From Shewanella mangrovi (GTDB taxonomy: Bacteria > Pseudomonadota > Gammaproteobacteria > Enterobacterales > Shewanellaceae), in NCBI RefSeq assembly GCF_000753795.1, contig NZ_JPEO01000017.1, forward strand, positions 20,706 to 84,705: 64,000 nucleotides of DNA. The letters are read 5' to 3'. The notes beneath the pieces are model-generated. The model worked only from the letters and a program-made list of their open reading frames with translations, had not been told where the DNA came from and searched no databases. Shown piece after piece: positions 27,053-37,378 of the stretch. A program made the position numbers and the translations under genes. Each line of letters opens with the position of its first letter. Position 1 is the first letter of the stretch.

Positions 27053-27185
27053 AAAAATTATCCCTTTCATATCATCAAGATAACTTTATCAGCTTATTCT
27101 TTTTGTCATTTTGATATTTTATTGCAGTTATCAATATGATAATAATATTGTCGTTTAGATAATTTTTAAGGGTGAGGATATAGTC

Positions 27186-28739
27186 ATGGAACAGCTTGGT
27201 AACGCATGGGTACAGGTTGCGCTGGACATAACTTCCGGTATTTCTGATCAGGATAGGTTTGACCGACTACTTTCTACTATCCGCCATACTCTGAAATGTG
27301 ATGCTTCAGCCTTGTTACTATTCCGCAATCAGCAGTTTGTACCTTTGGCGATTAATGGACTAAGTGAGGATGTACTTGGGCGCAGGTTTGATATTGAGAA
27401 GCATCCCCGCCTTGAGGCCATAGCTAGGGCTGGAGATATTGTGCGTTTTCCCCCCGATAGTGATCTGCCCGATCCCTATGACGGCCTGATACCCAATCAT
27501 GAGGAGGAGCTCAAGGTTCACTCCTGTATCGGTCTGCCGCTAATGCTGGACGATCGTTTAATTGGTGCTGTTACCATCGACGCTTTTGATCCGGCTCAAT
27601 TTGATTATTTTAACAATGATGATCTTCGGATTGTGAGTGCCTTGGCTGCCAGCAGCCTGAATACGGCCTTATTGATGGAGCAATTGGAACGGACTGCTGG
27701 GGTTGGAGCTGCATCCCCAAAGCGGTCAAGAAAACTAAATTACCCTGAAGAGATTATTGGCCAGTCTTCACCAATGCTGGAGCTTAAATCTCAAATTGAT
27801 GCAGTGGCAGATACTGATCTCTCGGTACTGATCATGGGGGAAACGGGCGTAGGTAAGGAACTGGTAGCAAATGCGCTTCATAGCCAATCCCGTCGCTCGG
27901 ACAATGCCTTGGTATACCTGAACTGCGCGGCGCTCCCGGAATCTGTGGCCGAAAGTGAGTTGTTTGGGCATGTAAAGGGGGCTTTTACTGGAGCCATTAG
28001 TAACCGTAAGGGTAAATTTGAACTGGCAGATAATGGCACCCTTTTTCTGGACGAAGTTGGTGAACTATCTCTTTCACTGCAGGCCAAACTACTCCGCGCT
28101 CTTCAGTATGGTGATATACAGCGAGTCGGCGATGACCGGAATATCAAGGTAAATGTCCGAATTATTGCTGCCACTAACCGGGTAATGCATGAAGAAGTGA
28201 AGCAAGGTAATTTCAGAGCAGATCTGTACCATCGACTGGGTGTCTTTCCTGTTTTTGTGCCTCCCTTACGAGAACGTGATAAAGACGTTGTATTGCTTGC
28301 TGGCTTCTTCGCGGAGCGATGCGCACATAAGTTAGGTGTCGCCAATATCAGCCTAGATGCGGCAACCCTGACCGTTATTCAGAATTACAGCTGGCCCGGT
28401 AATGTCCGTGAACTGGAACATGCGATAAACAGAGCGTCAGTGATTGCAAAGTCTAATACCCAATCTGAGCAGATAATTCTGCTTCCGCACCATTTTAACT
28501 TTTCTATTGAGATGACAAACCAGCACGTTATTGACTCCCTGCCGGTTGACGGTGGGTGGGTAACTAATACAACTGAGTATCTGCACCTAGGATTAAAAGA
28601 GGCCATTGATCTATTTCAGACACAGCTTGTGCAGAGTGCTTATCTGGAGAATGATAAGAAGCTAAGTGCTACTGCAGAGCAGTTGAAAGTCAATCCGGGT
28701 AATTTGCACCGGTTAATGAAACGTCTCAACTTAAAATAA
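27186..28739 (+). CDS. norR: NO-sensing sigma54 activator NorR
   Basis: A 517-residue enhancer-binding protein. The N-terminal GAF domain senses NO with a non-haem iron; the DPYDGLI and VHSCIGLPL segments with the conserved Cys are present. The AAA+ domain has Walker A GETGVGKE, the sigma54-contact loop GAFTGA and Walker [12 protein letters not shown] Fis-type helix-turn-helix ends the protein ([21 protein letters not shown]). It is divergent from norVW, its expected target. Confidence 0.96.
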   Translation: MEQLGNAWVQVALDITSGISDQDRFDRLLSTIRHTLKCDASALLLFRNQQFVPLAINGLSEDVLGRRFDIEKHPRLEAIARAGDIVRFPPDSDLPDPYDGLIPNHEEELKVHSCIGLPLMLDDRLIGAVTIDAFDPAQFDYFNNDDLRIVSALAASSLNTALLMEQLERTAGVGAASPKRSRKLNYPEEIIGQSSPMLELKSQIDAVADTDLSVLIMGETGVGKELVANALHSQSRRSDNALVYLNCAALPESVAESELFGHVKGAFTGAISNRKGKFELADNGTLFLDEVGELSLSLQAKLLRALQYGDIQRVGDDRNIKVNVRIIAATNRVMHEEVKQGNFRADLYHRLGVFPVFVPPLRERDKDVVLLAGFFAERCAHKLGVANISLDAATLTVIQNYSWPGNVRELEHAINRASVIAKSNTQSEQIILLPHHFNFSIEMTNQHVIDSLPVDGGWVTNTTEYLHLGLKEAIDLFQTQLVQSAYLENDKKLSATAEQLKVNPGNLHRLMKRLNLK

Positions 28740-29217
28740 CGATTTTGTAACCATTTGACACTAATTGAATTGGTCTACAATTTCGTATCATTCAAGTTCC
28801 TCGTGACGTAATTGGAATTTTCCACAGCTAAGTTTAATACATTAAACCAGTGTTCTTTCTGCTCTCCTTGATCTAGCTGGCTGTTGGCCCTTAGACGACT
28901 CGCTAGTTCTTGGAACGTCGGAATATCAAAGGACGATGCTCATGGACAGAGTATTTGGAACGAAAACCTTCGTAATGGAAATCTATTGGCAGCACCAAGC
29001 CTATGCTATCTACCAACGCCGTAATAGCGATGGCATTTATGTCCCTAACTCCGTTTGGTAAGGCCTGAGATTACTCAAATATTCATGCAATCAAGAGATG
29101 TCTTAATAACATGCAGATTTTGTTGTGCTACAAAAAATGCCGCAACGCATCATTACTTCAGTGAATCCCACCGTCACCTGATGAGAAGCCGTGGCAAGCC
29201 TGTTCGACTCGAATACA
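28740..29217. other. Intergenic scar between norR and hmp units
   Basis: About 480 bp without a full gene. It holds the minus-strand fragment described at 28775-28933 and a 39-codon plus-strand ORF (28942-29061) that starts MDRVFGTKTF, which I cannot identify and which lacks a good ribosome site. It is probably a remnant of a deleted gene. Confidence 0.4.
28775..28933 (-). pseudogene. C-terminal fragment of an unidentified gene
   Basis: About 50 codons open on the minus strand after an in-frame stop, reading FDIPTFQELASRLRANSQLD then EHWFNVLNLAVENSNYV. The composition looks protein-like, but there is no start codon. The family is not recognised. Confidence 0.4.
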
Positions 29218-29252
29218 ACAAGACGCCCAACTAATTTAGTTAAGCGTCTTGT
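29218..29252. terminator. Terminator downstream of hmp
   Basis: CAAGACGC / GCGTCTTG stem extended inside by AACTA / TAGTT, with TTGTT on either strand. It lies just beyond the hmp 3' end. Confidence 0.75.
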
Positions 29253-29314
29253 TATGTTTGAGCTGCTTTATAATGTTAAAAAGGGACTGCTCATGCTCCC
29301 TTTAGCTAAATGGT

Positions 29315-30499
29315 TTATACGCCGCCAGAACCAAAAGCTTCCGCGAAAATTTGCGTTTCTGGTACACCGTGGGCTTTTAACTCTGAAAGATAATGACGCA
29401 TAAACGCAGCAGGACCGCACAGGTAATACTCTGCATCATGTGGTGCTTCAGGTAGGACATCGGTTAACGCAAATGGTGCGGGGCTGACATGTTGATCCTG
29501 TGCGTCAGTTTGATCATAGAAGTAATGTACTTTTGCCCCTTTTTCGGCCAATGAATCGCTGACGTCTCTAAACGCATGTACGTGACGGTTACGCGCTGAA
29601 TGTACGAAATGGATATCACGTTTACCTTGTTGTGCCAACGTACGAGCAATAGCAATCATTGGTGTAATACCGACACCTCCGCTAAGCAATACTACTGGAC
29701 GTTCGGAAGATTGTTGTAGGACGAATTCGCCAGCTGGCGCAGATAACTCAACAATCTGACCCACATCATATTGGCTGTGAAGCAGGTTGGAAACTTTGCC
29801 TTCGGGTGAAGTTTCTCCGGCACCTTGGCGTTTAACTGAAATACGCAATGCACTACCACCGGCAATATCTGACAAGCTGTATTGGCGAGGTTGGAAAATC
29901 CCTAACTCTTCAACATATACTCGGACGCTAATATACTGGCCGGGTTGATAGTTCGGCAGACGGCCTCCATCAATAGGTTGCAGATAGAAAGATGTTATTT
30001 CGTCACTTTCAGGCTGTTTGCGCACGATACGGAAGGGTTTCCAGCCACTCCAACCTCCAGTGTTATCAACACTTTGCTGATAAAGCGTATTTTCCAACCC
30101 AATAAACAATTGTGCTAATTCGCCATAGGCTGCCGCCCAAGCATCAATCAATTCGGCGGAGGCCGCGTCGCCGAGGACTTCTTGAATACTGGTCAATAAA
30201 TGTTTGCCAACAATCGCATAGTGCTCGGCGCGAATACCTAAGCTCACATGTTTATGGGCAATACGTTCGACCACAGGGAGTAATACTGAGGGATCATCGA
30301 TATTTTGAGCGTAGGCAAGTACGGCACCTGCCAGTGCTTGTTGTTGACGACCGGCGCCCTGATGCCCCTGATTGAAGATGTGTTTTAGTTCGGGATTATG
30401 GCTTAGCATCCGCTGATAGAAATGGCTAGTTAAGGCGACACCGCTGCTTTGTAATACTGGTATAGTCGCGCGAACCAAAGCTTTTTGCTGTTCATTCAT
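29315..30499 (-). CDS. hmp: Flavohaemoprotein (NO dioxygenase)
   Basis: A 394-residue flavohaemoglobin that converts NO to nitrate with oxygen and NAD(P)H. The globin domain carries the proximal haem His in IAHKHVSLGIRAEHY. The FAD domain has RQYSLSD, and the NAD domain has VLLSGGVGITPM and the C-terminal EAFGSGGV. AGGAG at proper spacing sets the ATG at 30499; a longer frame begins at 30529. It has its own sigma54-like promoter and a divergent norR-like gene. Confidence 0.96.
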   Translation of the reverse strand: MNEQQKALVRATIPVLQSSGVALTSHFYQRMLSHNPELKHIFNQGHQGAGRQQQALAGAVLAYAQNIDDPSVLLPVVERIAHKHVSLGIRAEHYAIVGKHLLTSIQEVLGDAASAELIDAWAAAYGELAQLFIGLENTLYQQSVDNTGGWSGWKPFRIVRKQPESDEITSFYLQPIDGGRLPNYQPGQYISVRVYVEELGIFQPRQYSLSDIAGGSALRISVKRQGAGETSPEGKVSNLLHSQYDVGQIVELSAPAGEFVLQQSSERPVVLLSGGVGITPMIAIARTLAQQGKRDIHFVHSARNRHVHAFRDVSDSLAEKGAKVHYFYDQTDAQDQHVSPAPFALTDVLPEAPHDAEYYLCGPAAFMRHYLSELKAHGVPETQIFAEAFGSGGV

Positions 30500-30610
30500 A
30501 AACTTCAACTCCTGAAAATGAAAATGCAATCACCGAGATGTGATGCCAAAGCAGTGACGTCATTACGGGTTAATTCATACTGAGGCGTTCACTGTTCTGC
30601 TTGGTCTATA

Positions 30611-30625
30611 TCAAACGACGTGCCA
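30611..30625 (-). promoter_or_regulatory. Sigma54-like promoter of hmp
   Basis: Minus-strand TGGCACGTCGTTTGA: perfect -24 box and TTGA in place of TTGC at -12. It lies about 110 bp upstream of the hmp start. Confidence 0.65.
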
Positions 30626-30668
30626 AGTGTTAATTAGTTGAAATATATAGAAATGAATATTTTTATAT

Positions 30669-30716
30669 GGTGAATTTCACCCTATAATTATAGGTATAAT
30701 TTACCATTAGGGTAAA
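30669..30716. promoter_or_regulatory. Palindrome cluster between hmp and second norR
   Basis: GGTGAATTTCACC (30669-30681), CCTATAATTATAGG (30681-30694, perfect) and TTTACC-N5-GGTAAA (30700-30716). The outer two are centred 33 bp apart. They suit enhancer sites for the NorR-like activator and overlap TATAAT -10 sequences for its own gene. Confidence 0.6.
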
Positions 30717-30723
30717 ATGAACC

Positions 30724-32262
30724 ATGTTATTCCCATTAGATTTTCGTGACTTAAAGCTCGAGTTGTCACCGCCGGTTCGTTTACAGCGTTTCGTTGATCA
30801 GGTTCAACAGTTGTTAGACTGTAACGCAGTCGGACTGCTACAACTTGATGGCGACATTCTGAAACCTGTGGCTCTCGCAGGTTTAGTGACTACAACCAGT
30901 GGACGCCGTTTTGCAGTGGCTCATCATCCACGGTTGTCGGCTATTTTATCGCAACGCAAACTAGTACATTTTGCTCCCGACAGTGCTCTACCAGATCCCT
31001 ATGATGGATTGTTAGCTACACAGCAAGGAGTGCCGCTGCCGGTACATGACTGTATGGGCATTAGTTTATGGCCCGATGGTAAATGTTGGGGGGTGTTAAC
31101 GCTTGACTCCCTGTATAAAGGCCATTTTAGCGCCGAGCAGATAGCGTTCATACCGCAACTTGCGGTGTATTGTGAAACCATCCTAAGAGTTAATCGACTT
31201 GAAAGTGAAATGCGGGCATTACGACAGTTTGATGAGCAACTGAAACAGGACAATGGTAGCATTTCCGCTAGTCAAGAGCTGATTGGGCAGCATCCACAGG
31301 TACAAAACTTATTGAAAGAGCTAGATGTTGTGGCGACTTCAGATCTACCTGTATTACTCCAAGGGGAAACGGGCGTTGGTAAAGAGCTATTTGCCTGGCG
31401 CTTACATCAGCGTTCCCAGCGTAAAGTTGCTCCAATGATCCACGTCAATTGTGCTGCTCTGCCGGAAACATTGGTTGAAAGTGAGTTGTTCGGCCATGTC
31501 AAAGGTGCATTTTCTGGGGCCGCATCAGAACGTGCTGGTCGCGTGGAATCTGCCGATGGTGGCACGTTGTTTCTTGATGAAATAGGTGAGCTGCCGTTGA
31601 CCGTTCAAGCCAAGCTATTGAGAACACTACAAAACGGTGAAATCCAGCGCTTAGGCGCAGATAAACCAATAAAAGTAGATGTGCGTATTGTTGCCGCCAC
31701 GAACCGGGACTTGGCAGAGATGGTCAAACGAGGAGATTTTCGTGCCGATTTATACCATCGCCTGTCCGTGTATCCGGTGGTCATTCCGCCACTAAGAGAA
31801 CGCGGAGATGATATCCTGTTATTAGCGGGTTATTTTGTGGAATTGAATCGTAGTCGCTTCAGTTTTTGCAGTTTACGTTTGGCACCTGCGACGGAGCAGT
31901 TGTTGCAGCGCTATCCATGGCCTGGGAATGTACGTGAGCTAGAACATGTTATCAGCCGAGCAGCTTTGCGTACAGTAAGTCAAGGTGCCAATAAGACCGA
32001 AATTGTGACCATTGAACCGCGTCATTTGGATCAAGAATTGCTTACGTATCCTCGTGATTTTAGTCAAGCTCTCGATAGCACGTCGCCTGAACCGTCAGTG
32101 CTCTCTGGACGTTCATTAAAGGACAGTATCGAAGATTTCCAACGTCAGTTTATCCAACAGACTTTGGCAGCAACACAAGATAATTGGGCGGAAGCAGCCC
32201 GTTTATTAAAGCTTGACCCTAGCAATTTACATAAGCTCGCGAGGCGGCTTGGGCTGAAATGA
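30724..32262 (+). CDS. Second NorR-like sigma54 activator (GAFSGA variant)
   Basis: A 512-residue paralogue of NorR with GAF sensor ([21 protein letters not shown]), AAA+ domain ([27 protein letters not shown]) and Fis-type C-terminus ([19 protein letters not shown]). The sigma54-contact loop reads GAFSGA instead of GAFTGA, a conservative change. Divergence from hmp suggests it activates hmp in response to NO. It is about half identical by eye to the first NorR over the AAA+ part, so it is an older duplication, not a recent one. Confidence 0.9.
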   Translation: MLFPLDFRDLKLELSPPVRLQRFVDQVQQLLDCNAVGLLQLDGDILKPVALAGLVTTTSGRRFAVAHHPRLSAILSQRKLVHFAPDSALPDPYDGLLATQQGVPLPVHDCMGISLWPDGKCWGVLTLDSLYKGHFSAEQIAFIPQLAVYCETILRVNRLESEMRALRQFDEQLKQDNGSISASQELIGQHPQVQNLLKELDVVATSDLPVLLQGETGVGKELFAWRLHQRSQRKVAPMIHVNCAALPETLVESELFGHVKGAFSGAASERAGRVESADGGTLFLDEIGELPLTVQAKLLRTLQNGEIQRLGADKPIKVDVRIVAATNRDLAEMVKRGDFRADLYHRLSVYPVVIPPLRERGDDILLLAGYFVELNRSRFSFCSLRLAPATEQLLQRYPWPGNVRELEHVISRAALRTVSQGANKTEIVTIEPRHLDQELLTYPRDFSQALDSTSPEPSVLSGRSLKDSIEDFQRQFIQQTLAATQDNWAEAARLLKLDPSNLHKLARRLGLK

Positions 32263-32319
32263 CATTTTTAAACATAATCAGTGTTAAAAAGTTGCAGAGG
32301 CATGAAGAAAATCCAGCTT

Positions 32320-32351
32320 ATTCCCCATCCCTAAATATCAGGATGGGGAAT
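32320..32351. terminator. Hairpin between norR2 and nrfA
   Basis: Perfect 11-base stem ATTCCCCATCC / GGATGGGGAAT with a ten-base loop. No strong T run, so it may be a bidirectional or RNA-end-protecting hairpin between convergent genes. Confidence 0.65.
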
Positions 32352-32364
32352 ATCATGCAGTTAG

Positions 32365-33729
32365 TTAGTAACCGCGCTGGGCAACCGGATCCCAGTGCTT
32401 ATTGATTTCTTCCTCAATGAACGCCTTTTTCTCAAGGACTAATTCTGCTTCATCTATCCCCACGGCTTGTTGGGCTTTGGCTTTGCTACTGATGTCGGGA
32501 TAATAGACATGCTCGACTTTGAGTTGCTTCAATATTTTTGACAAAGAGCTACGTGCGCTCTTTGCCTGTTCGATAGCTTTATTGAGCAGCTGTCTACCTT
32601 CCTCTGGGTTATGAGCGTAAATTCCGTGTGATGACATGGCAAAATCCCAGCGCCATTGGCTGTGACGAATGTCCATTATGGCGTCATTCATCTGTTCCCA
32701 ATTCGCGCCGGCGACCCATGCGGCTTTGGCCTCATAGTGCGCCTTAACCAGTAGTTCTTCTACGTCTTTTGCCTTAGCATTTATCTCGTGCTTCAAGTTC
32801 GTAAGGCGTTGCTTCATTTTTTCTTGGCTGCTATGACAGCCTTTGCAACTGCTCTTAAAGTAGGGCATGGCCTTATCAACTTTATGGTTAGTAAATGCTT
32901 TACCATTTTCATCGATTGCTTCAGGCATGTGACAGGTGACGCAGGTTACACCAAGTTCCGCATGTTTACTGCGATTCCAGTGTTCATACTCTGGATGACG
33001 AGCTTTAAGCATTGGCGTTTTTGAAATCGGATGGATCCACTCATAGAATCGACGAGTGTCGTAATATTTTTCTATGTCATCAGCGGAATTACCAAAGATC
33101 CAAGGGATGTTAACAACATTGCTCTTTTCTGGGCGAAAATAATAAGTAACGTGGCATTGCCCGCAGACTTGAGCACCTTGAACTGTGGCACTTTGCTGTT
33201 CAAAGGGTTGATGGATTTTGGCCATCGCGTCACGGGCGTGAGGGCGCGGCAACGTTAGCTTTTCTGAGCCCGATTCATGACAGTCACTGCAATACACCAC
33301 ATTTTTTATTTCAGAGCCTAAATCGGTAAAGTTTTTCGCTGCATAACCTTCAAAGCCAAGTTCGCCTATCAGGCGTGGCGCATCCGGAGTTTTACATGTC
33401 CAGCAACTCGCAGATAGCCCTTTCTCTCCTGCCTTTGGCGCAACGCCGGTTCGGAGTGTATGACTCACGTCGGCTACAGCAAATTGATGGCCACGAGGTG
33501 TGTGGTATTCCTTGGCGTACGAAGACCCTGCCCAAAGAATGACATTTCGCGGGTTGTTTGCTAGTACATCTTCTCGCTCTGATTGCTCCTGCGTTGCTTC
33601 CCACGTTTTGTACTGCTTTGGGTAGGATTTAGCTATATCAGTTGTTCCATCGGTTGCAACAGCATTGCCGGAGGCACCAAGCAAAATGAATAACCACAGT
33701 TTTAGGTTCAGAGGCGACATTATTTTCAT
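32365..33729 (-). CDS. nrfA: Cytochrome c nitrite reductase NrfA
   Basis: A ~454-residue periplasmic pentahaem enzyme that reduces nitrite to ammonium and also reduces NO. The signal peptide MKIMSPLNLKLWLFILLGAS ends near AVA. The catalytic haem site is CWTCK with lysine ligand. The four other haem motifs are CSDCH, CGQCH, CVTCH and CKGCH. The active-site segment KTPMLKARHPEYEHW is intact. The ATG at 33729 gives a clean signal peptide; an ATG at 33771, coupled to the nnrS stop, adds 14 residues. It is cotranscribed with nnrS and lies in the NO-response region, suggesting NO control. Confidence 0.93.
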   Translation of the reverse strand: MKIMSPLNLKLWLFILLGASGNAVATDGTTDIAKSYPKQYKTWEATQEQSEREDVLANNPRNVILWAGSSYAKEYHTPRGHQFAVADVSHTLRTGVAPKAGEKGLSASCWTCKTPDAPRLIGELGFEGYAAKNFTDLGSEIKNVVYCSDCHESGSEKLTLPRPHARDAMAKIHQPFEQQSATVQGAQVCGQCHVTYYFRPEKSNVVNIPWIFGNSADDIEKYYDTRRFYEWIHPISKTPMLKARHPEYEHWNRSKHAELGVTCVTCHMPEAIDENGKAFTNHKVDKAMPYFKSSCKGCHSSQEKMKQRLTNLKHEINAKAKDVEELLVKAHYEAKAAWVAGANWEQMNDAIMDIRHSQWRWDFAMSSHGIYAHNPEEGRQLLNKAIEQAKSARSSLSKILKQLKVEHVYYPDISSKAKAQQAVGIDEAELVLEKKAFIEEEINKHWDPVAQRGY

Positions 33730-33767
33730 AGATGGTCTCACGTTCAATTTATCCAAAGTGTTTTGCA

Positions 33768-34979
33768 TCATCCTGGACGTCCATCAACTCTTGGACGCGT
33801 TAAAATCTTGGTGTAGTGGTACACAAAAATGGCAAATGAACCAAACCAGAACACTGCTGCAAACCATAGCCAAAGGTGGGTTTGGCTGGGAAAGTAAATC
33901 GGCATGATGGCTCTAAAAATTGCAGCCAAAGGCAGACAGATAAATGCGATTCGCATGTTGGGTCCTTGGTAGATATTCCGCCCAGTGTGGCCGAGTGAAA
34001 CTCGCGAAATCATTGATAGGCAAAGCATTGCCATGCCGCCAATTGCGAATAAGTGTAGCAGACAGCGATAAGCAAATTCGTCGTTAAAATACCAGCTCAT
34101 CATCAGTAAGCTTATTGGCAACGTAAAATAAGCAATGTGTAAGGACCAAAGCAGTGGTTCCCTGAAAGATTTTAGCGGCATCCAGCGAGAAGCTCTGATC
34201 AGGTGGAGTACACCCGCAATGAATAGCAGCACTTGGATAAATGCACTTGGTAATAGCTCGAATAATGCTTGTAAAACCAGCGTGAGCATGATCAGTAATA
34301 ACGGATATTCTACCCAAGGTAATGCGGGTTGCTTGATTGCATTCAATCTCATTGCAGTAAAGAAGCCAATCACTCGACCGCCAACAATCGTGATCAGTAA
34401 CGAAAGCCACCAAAGCATAGACTGCCAAATTTGGTGTGCCAGAATAAAATCACGGACATACAATGAATAGTAACTGAGAATATTGATACATAATGCGACA
34501 ATAATCATCAGTGGAAATCCAATATTGCGCCACTGTTTTACCTTATAAATACTCCTCCATAAGGTGGAGCCAACTATTCCTAAAAATAGTATGTCGAATA
34601 CGGCGGGCAGAATAATGGGGAGCGGTGTAGGGATGAGCAAGCTCAAGCGTGCCAACGCCCAACAAGAAAATGTTAGCGCTAATGGCCAATTTTTAAGAGA
34701 TGGCTGATTTGTCCAGTTTTGTACTGCTGTCAGCAAAAATCCTGACACAATTGCCATGGCAAATCCGAATAGTAATTCGTGGGGGTGCCACCACAACGGT
34801 AGGATTGGCGACCAGAATGTATCTTCAAATAAGGAGTATGATGGTAAGAGCCAAGTTATCACCCACAAAGGAATGTAGAGAGCAGCAATAATCGCCCCAC
34901 CAAGAAAAAAGGGCCGAAAACCTAAGCGCCAAATGGCCGGTGTTTTAGCAACTTTGCTTGGATCATCAATATTCAACAT
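33768..34979 (-). CDS. nnrS: NnrS family haem-copper membrane protein
   Basis: A 403-residue polytopic inner-membrane protein of the NnrS family, which protects iron proteins against nitrosative stress. Family features are WRLGFRPFFLGGA near the start and LPLWWHPHELLFGFAMAIVSGFLLTAVQNWT with histidines for haem/copper, plus later helices with FALTIGGMAM-type FAIGGMAMLCLSMISRVSLG. Its stop overlaps the extended nrfA frame, so the two form an operon. Confidence 0.94.
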   Translation of the reverse strand: MLNIDDPSKVAKTPAIWRLGFRPFFLGGAIIAALYIPLWVITWLLPSYSLFEDTFWSPILPLWWHPHELLFGFAMAIVSGFLLTAVQNWTNQPSLKNWPLALTFSCWALARLSLLIPTPLPIILPAVFDILFLGIVGSTLWRSIYKVKQWRNIGFPLMIIVALCINILSYYSLYVRDFILAHQIWQSMLWWLSLLITIVGGRVIGFFTAMRLNAIKQPALPWVEYPLLLIMLTLVLQALFELLPSAFIQVLLFIAGVLHLIRASRWMPLKSFREPLLWSLHIAYFTLPISLLMMSWYFNDEFAYRCLLHLFAIGGMAMLCLSMISRVSLGHTGRNIYQGPNMRIAFICLPLAAIFRAIMPIYFPSQTHLWLWFAAVFWFGSFAIFVYHYTKILTRPRVDGRPG

Positions 34980-35040
34980 GTTCAGTTACTGCCAAAACCA
35001 AAGGTGTATATATTATGCAGCTTATTGTTTTGGCATCACC

Positions 35041-35069
35041 ATACCAAATCTAGGTTCCAATTTTGGTAT
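35041..35069. promoter_or_regulatory. Inverted repeat upstream of nnrS-nrfA
   Basis: ATACCAAA (35041-35048) and TTTGGTAT (35062-35069). It lies 60-90 bp before the nnrS start; candidate operator for NorR or another regulator. No convincing sigma54 promoter was found here. Confidence 0.45.
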
Positions 35070-35184
35070 CAACATCTCACTTTGATACGACCATTGAGAT
35101 TTGGGATATTTCTATCGATCCGGTGAATACTCCAGATGACCTTTGGCTCTCAGGGAATAACTTGTACTACTCAAAATACTCTCG

Positions 35185-35388
35185 TCAATTAATTATGTTT
35201 GTGTTTAGCCAAGGAAAATGTTCGCGAAATATCATTAGCTCGCTTTGGATAATTTCTTTTTCAACTTTGATTTCAAGTTGTCCGAGTTCATAAACGTAGC
35301 TGTTGGAGTGCCATGTGCGGACGTAGTCGAAAAGTGTATCCATACAAACTGGTGCTTCCTGCGGAATAGTTAACGCTAATGTCTTCAT
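35185..35388 (-). CDS. Small unknown protein
   Basis: A 67-residue protein starting MKTLALTIPQEAPVCMDTLF, not recognised. GGAG precedes the ATG at good spacing, supporting a real gene. No membrane span. It lies upstream of nnrS on the same strand, outside the operator, so it may or may not belong to the NO response. Confidence 0.55.
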   Translation of the reverse strand: MKTLALTIPQEAPVCMDTLFDYVRTWHSNSYVYELGQLEIKVEKEIIQSELMIFREHFPWLNTNIIN

Positions 35389-35807
35389 AACGTTTTCTCC
35401 GTCACGGAAATATCACAAATTTTTAAGGTTTTGTATCGTAAATGTAAAGATTGTGTGTTTTTGATACAAGATTTTTTTGGCTTTAATAAGTAAATTTATC
35501 TCTTTGTGGGTACAGCGTAAGGACTACAAAGTGGTGCGTTTTAAACAGCATAATTTCAAGAGCTACAAGTCGCCACTTGATATGAGACGGCGGTTACTCA
35601 TTCTGACCAAGTTGTACTAATGCTACAAAGTGACCAAATGTAGGGTGTGGAAATGCAGAGTGCCCGTTTAACGGGGTTTCATCGCTGTACAGAAGTTAGT
35701 GGCCTTGAACAGTTTTGGGTACATCCGTTGCCCTTAGATTGTCTGCATTGACATTCACGACAGGGAGCGTCAGTAATAGGCTAAAATGCCAAATCGGATA
35801 ATCAACA
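35389..35807. other. Non-coding stretch with half of the cassette-border repeat
   Basis: No gene. At 35603-35637 it carries box 2 of the repeat family (CTGACCAAGTTGTACTAATG, then CTACAAAGTGACCAA), but box 1 is not recognisable 53 nt upstream. This may be a decayed copy marking the left border of the defence zone. Confidence 0.55.
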
Positions 35808-36941
35808 ATGTGGTCGATATTTAAAAGCTTTTTCTTTCTTGGCTGGATTAGCTTTGGTGGACCGGCAGCTCATATTGGCTACTTCAGACAGTATTTTGTG
35901 GAAAAACACAAATGGTTGGAAGATAGTGAGTATGCTCAAATCGTTGCGCTCAGTCAGTTCTTACCGGGACCAGGCTCTAGTCAGGTCGGCTTTGCACTTG
36001 GCTATAAAAAAGGTGGTTTATCCGGAGCAATAGCTGCATTTTTAGGCTTTACCTTACCGTCTGTCACTATCATGTTGCTATTGGCAATGCTCAGTCGTCA
36101 TTTTCTTGATTCAGAAGTATATGAGAGTGTCGTTCATAGCCTCAAATTGTTAGCGGTTGTAGTGGTTGCTGATGCCGTTTGGGGGATGTATAGCAATTTC
36201 TGCAAAAGCCGACTTACTGTTGGCATTTGCATTGTTACTGCTAGCGTCCTGCTACTTGTACCGCAAATCAGCACTCAAATGATATTGCTGATGATTGCTG
36301 GATTGATTGGCAGTCGCTATCTGGTTGCTTCTGCTACTGCGGTAAGTGGATCATTTAAACCGTCAGTAATGCCACTGCTTCTATTTTTGCTCCTGCTTTT
36401 TTGCTTGCCGCTAACAACGCGATTTCACTCGCTTTTAGCGATATTTAGCAACTTCTTTTGGGCTGGTAGCCTCGTTTTTGGCGGTGGTCATGTCGTTCTT
36501 CCACTTCTCCAGGGATTGGTTGGTGAGCAGGTTTCTCAGGATGCCTTTATGACGGGCTATGCCGCAGCACAAGTTGTACCAGGGCCGATGTTCACAATGG
36601 CAACTTATATCGGTTATGTGATGTCTTCAGGCTCTATTATCGGAGCTCTGGTAGCAACTATTGGTATATTTATGCCGGGATTTCTGCTGCTGTTAGGCGT
36701 GTTGAGGAATTGGCAACTACTTGCAAGTAAACCAAGAATCGCGGGAGCAATTAAAGGGGTAAACGCCGCTGTAGTTGGACTTTTGCTTGCTGCACTATAT
36801 CAACCAGTTTTTAGCAGTGCCGTTGGCACATTGACCGATGTTGCGTTGATCCTTGCTGGATTTTACATATACAAGAAGTTCAACTTATCACTACTTTGGA
36901 CAATACTGTTTTTTGTTATGGCAGGTTCTCTGGTTTCATGA
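35808..36941 (+). CDS. chrA: Chromate transporter ChrA
   Basis: A 377-residue CHR-family membrane protein, an exporter of chromate. Two homologous halves are each opened by the family signature: FFFLGWISFGGPAAHIGYFR with LSQFLPGPGSSQVGFALGY, and FFWAGSLVFGGGHVVLPLLQ with YAAAQVVPGPMFTMATYIGY. Length is typical for the long two-domain form. It stands alone between a half-copy and copy D of the repeat family, so it may itself be cargo. Confidence 0.92.
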   Translation: MWSIFKSFFFLGWISFGGPAAHIGYFRQYFVEKHKWLEDSEYAQIVALSQFLPGPGSSQVGFALGYKKGGLSGAIAAFLGFTLPSVTIMLLLAMLSRHFLDSEVYESVVHSLKLLAVVVVADAVWGMYSNFCKSRLTVGICIVTASVLLLVPQISTQMILLMIAGLIGSRYLVASATAVSGSFKPSVMPLLLFLLLLFCLPLTTRFHSLLAIFSNFFWAGSLVFGGGHVVLPLLQGLVGEQVSQDAFMTGYAAAQVVPGPMFTMATYIGYVMSSGSIIGALVATIGIFMPGFLLLLGVLRNWQLLASKPRIAGAIKGVNAAVVGLLLAALYQPVFSSAVGTLTDVALILAGFYIYKKFNLSLLWTILFFVMAGSLVS

Positions 36942-37012
36942 TGAATAAAACACTAACGAAAGATGGTTGCACCGTCGGCATGGCTTCGTGTTCTTTGCGG
37001 ATTAACCACTTC

Positions 37013-37085
37013 TGCCCCATTGTGAGTTAGCATCGTGAAGTTAGGCTAAGTGTGACGCACACTGATTGACCTAATTCTAATAATG
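37013..37085 (+). repeat. Cassette-border-like repeat, copy D
   Basis: Box 1 TGCCCCATTGTGAGTTAGC starts at 37013 and box 2 TTGACCTAATTCTAATAATG at 37066, a 53-nt offset. The centre has a perfect AGTGTG-ACG-CACACT hairpin (37049-37063). It lies between chrA and the CBASS operon. Confidence 0.8.
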
Positions 37086-37378
37086 ATACAAGGTTACTAC
37101 CTAACCAGTTTATTAGCGCTGATTAAGTATGTTGTTCTTAGGCTCGCTTGAAGCGTTAGCGTCGCAGGTTAAGCGAGCTTGCGCATAGCCACCGCCAGCT
37201 AGCTTCAAGTAAGGAACAAACATTCTCAATGTTGGCGGAATAGGGAGAGTTCAGATACAAGGAAGTCAAATAGCCCATCATCATGCGCACCACCTCCGGA
37301 ATCTGTCACTCACAAAACAAGCCACGGCAACGGGCACGGAAGACCGCGCCGTTGCTTTCCAAAGTTAGGAGTAAATTC

